Shown: piece by piece, positions 62,742 through 64,000 of the stretch
Position numbering within the stretch: the stretch's first letter is position 1
Layout of the letters: each line of letters starts with the position of its first letter
NCBI GenBank assembly: GCA_023436065.1
Contig: JAEZKU010000020.1
Span: 96,801 to 160,800 of the forward strand
Length of the DNA stretch: 64,000 nt
Direction: 5' to 3'
From: Bacillota bacterium
GTDB lineage: Bacteria; Bacillota; Clostridia; Lachnospirales; Lachnospiraceae
Position numbers and translations under genes: made by a program
The notes under the pieces: model-generated
Told to the model about the DNA's origin: nothing
What the model saw: only the letters and a program-made list of their open reading frames with translations
The model's database searches: none

Positions 62742-63809
62742 ATGGATAATTATAAAAGAGTACAGGAATTATTGAAAAAGCTTTCCCTCGATGCAATTTT
62801 GATATCGAATGGAAATAATATGCGTTATGTGAGCGGCTTTGCAGGCGAGACAGGTTACTTATACATTTCCGGGAAGAGACATGCGGTTGTGACCGATTTC
62901 AGATACACCATACAGGCCGAAATTGAAGCTGAGGGTTATGAGGTCATAACGATAGGAAACGGTGGTTATGAAGAGACTCTGAATAACATACTGAAAGAAG
63001 AGAAGATAGGACGTCTTGGTTTTGAGGCAGAGGATATGCTGTATTCTAATTACAGCAGACTGAAGGACAAGCTTTTTGTAGACGAACTGGTTCCGATTGG
63101 CAGTGAGATTACGGCAATGCGCAGAATTAAGACTGCAAATGAGCTTGAGATGATCAAGAAAGCCGAGGCAATCGGAGATCAGGTTTTTACTGAAATACTT
63201 GATTATCTGCAGCCGGGAATGACAGAAATAGAGGTAGCAGCAAGAATAGAGTATTTATTGAAGCTAAAGGGTGCGCAAGGGATCAGCTTTAATGCTATCG
63301 TTGCATCCGGTGTAAATTCCTCCATGCCACATGCGGTTCCGAGCCATAAGAAGATTGAAAAGGGCGATTTCCTGACCATGGACTTTGGCTGTGTCTACGA
63401 GGGTTACTGCTCGGATATGACCAGAACAATCGTCATCGGCAAGGCTTCTCAGAAGCAGAAGGAGGTCTATGATACTGTACTGAAGGCACAGCTGGCGGCA
63501 CTTGATTTCATCAAAGCCGGATTGAAGGGTAAGGAAGTGGATAAGATAGCGCGCGATATCATCTATCAGGCTGGCTATGAAGGCTGCTTCGGACACGGAC
63601 TGGGTCACAGTGTCGGACTTTTCATCCATGAGAATCCAAGACTTTCGATGCTGGAAGAAGATGTACTGGAAGAGGGCATGATAGAGACAGTAGAGCCCGG
63701 AATCTACATCAAAGGCTTTGGCGGTGTCAGAATTGAGGATTTGGTGGTCGTTACAAAAGATGGACATGAGAATTTTACATTTTCAGAGAAGAAATTAATC
63801 GAGTTGTAG
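62742..63809 (+). CDS. M24 family aminopeptidase (Xaa-Pro peptidase)
   Basis: A 355-residue two-domain peptidase. The N-terminal creatinase-type domain (about 1-125) is followed by a pita-bread fold whose metal ligands are visible: Asp in MDFGCVYEGYCSDMT, His in FGHGLGHSVGLF, Glu in TVEPGIYI and Glu in GVRIEDLVVV. It removes N-terminal residues before proline. CAGGAG precedes the ATG. It lies 24 bases after aroQ. Confidence 0.92.
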   Translation: MDNYKRVQELLKKLSLDAILISNGNNMRYVSGFAGETGYLYISGKRHAVVTDFRYTIQAEIEAEGYEVITIGNGGYEETLNNILKEEKIGRLGFEAEDMLYSNYSRLKDKLFVDELVPIGSEITAMRRIKTANELEMIKKAEAIGDQVFTEILDYLQPGMTEIEVAARIEYLLKLKGAQGISFNAIVASGVNSSMPHAVPSHKKIEKGDFLTMDFGCVYEGYCSDMTRTIVIGKASQKQKEVYDTVLKAQLAALDFIKAGLKGKEVDKIARDIIYQAGYEGCFGHGLGHSVGLFIHENPRLSMLEEDVLEEGMIETVEPGIYIKGFGGVRIEDLVVVTKDGHENFTFSEKKLIEL

Positions 63810-63922
63810 GATAAAAATATCTTTTTCACACAATTTTTAGCTATGCTCGAAAAAAACTGTTGCAAAATAGACCAGGCTATTATAAACTTAAGAGTAGTCA
63901 ATTTTAAGGAGGAGTTTTGAGT

Positions 63923-64000
63923 ATGATTTCAGCAGGCGATTTCAGAAACGGTCTGACGATTGAAATGGACAATAACGTATACCAGATTATAGAGTTTCAA
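63923..64000 (+). CDS. efp: Elongation factor P, 5' end only
   Basis: The first 26 codons (MISAGDFRNGLTIEMDNNVY...) match the EF-P N-terminus, cut by the window end. EF-P rescues ribosomes stalled at polyproline. AAGGAGG lies 11 bases before the ATG. The modified lysine or arginine near residue 32 is beyond the window. Confidence 0.9.
   Translation, partial: MISAGDFRNGLTIEMDNNVYQIIEFQ

Overview
The window is chromosomal DNA from a low-to-moderate GC Gram-positive anaerobe. It most likely belongs to the Clostridia, family Lachnospiraceae (Lachnoclostridium/Anaerocolumna-like). Supporting signs are strong AGGAGG ribosome binding sites, intrinsic terminators, a T-box leader, class 1B dihydroorotate dehydrogenase with PyrK, RqcH, a SpoVB-like flippase, the Rrf2-NifS-NifU-MnmA block and the AroK-AroQ-M24 peptidase-EF-P order. 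No rRNA, tRNA, CRISPR array, phage or transposase gene was found. The assignment is inferred from gene content only.

Layout. 1-6.2 kb: an unknown helical protein, RluF, an atypical NAD-dependent DNA ligase, an acetyl-type MetA and a PAS-GGDEF protein. 6.2-11.5 kb: a SpoVB/MATE flippase, then the Fe-S/tRNA thiolation operon behind a promoter carrying three 15-bp-spaced repeats. 11.5-16 kb: a PHP phosphatase, RqcH and gdhA, whose promoter is followed at once by an intrinsic terminator. 16.2-23.4 kb: a probable metal (copper) module: HMA-SafE-cupredoxin fusion, DUF2318 protein, CopA-type ATPase, an internally duplicated lipoprotein and a two-component system. 23.6-25.9 kb: PadR, DUF1700, DUF4097 and PspC envelope module. 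26-27.3 kb: a CheY-like and CheX-like pair on the minus strand. 27.6-39.2 kb: argS, two ATPases, a Nudix protein, the pyrimidine genes pyrC, pyrF, pyrK, pyrD and pyrE, interrupted by a cyclophilin and YjbQ, and a 50-residue membrane protein. 39.3-44.3 kb: an AraC regulator with two sugar-isomerase-like TIM barrels and two Gfo/Idh/MocA oxidoreductases, plausibly an oxidative (3-keto) sugar or glycoside pathway. 44.3-50 kb: an ABC-F ATPase behind a leader peptide and terminator, queA, and amtB-glnK behind three tandem terminator-like hairpins. 50-64 kb: an FAD oxidoreductase, a HAD phosphatase, T-box-pheST, GNATs, a methyltransferase, MscL, a GH5 enzyme, YqeG, aroK, aroQ, an M24 peptidase and the truncated start of efp.

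Much of the novelty lies in RNA leaders and small elements. The ABC-F attenuator has a 37-codon leader ORF. Both nitrogen loci (gdhA and amtB-glnK) place terminators between promoter and gene. Two about 105-bp palindromic elements, near 51.5 and 59.1 kb, share terminal repeats of the form RTGTCWAAAG and look like members of an undescribed miniature repeat family. All functional statements rest on motifs and gene order read by eye; no database search was run.
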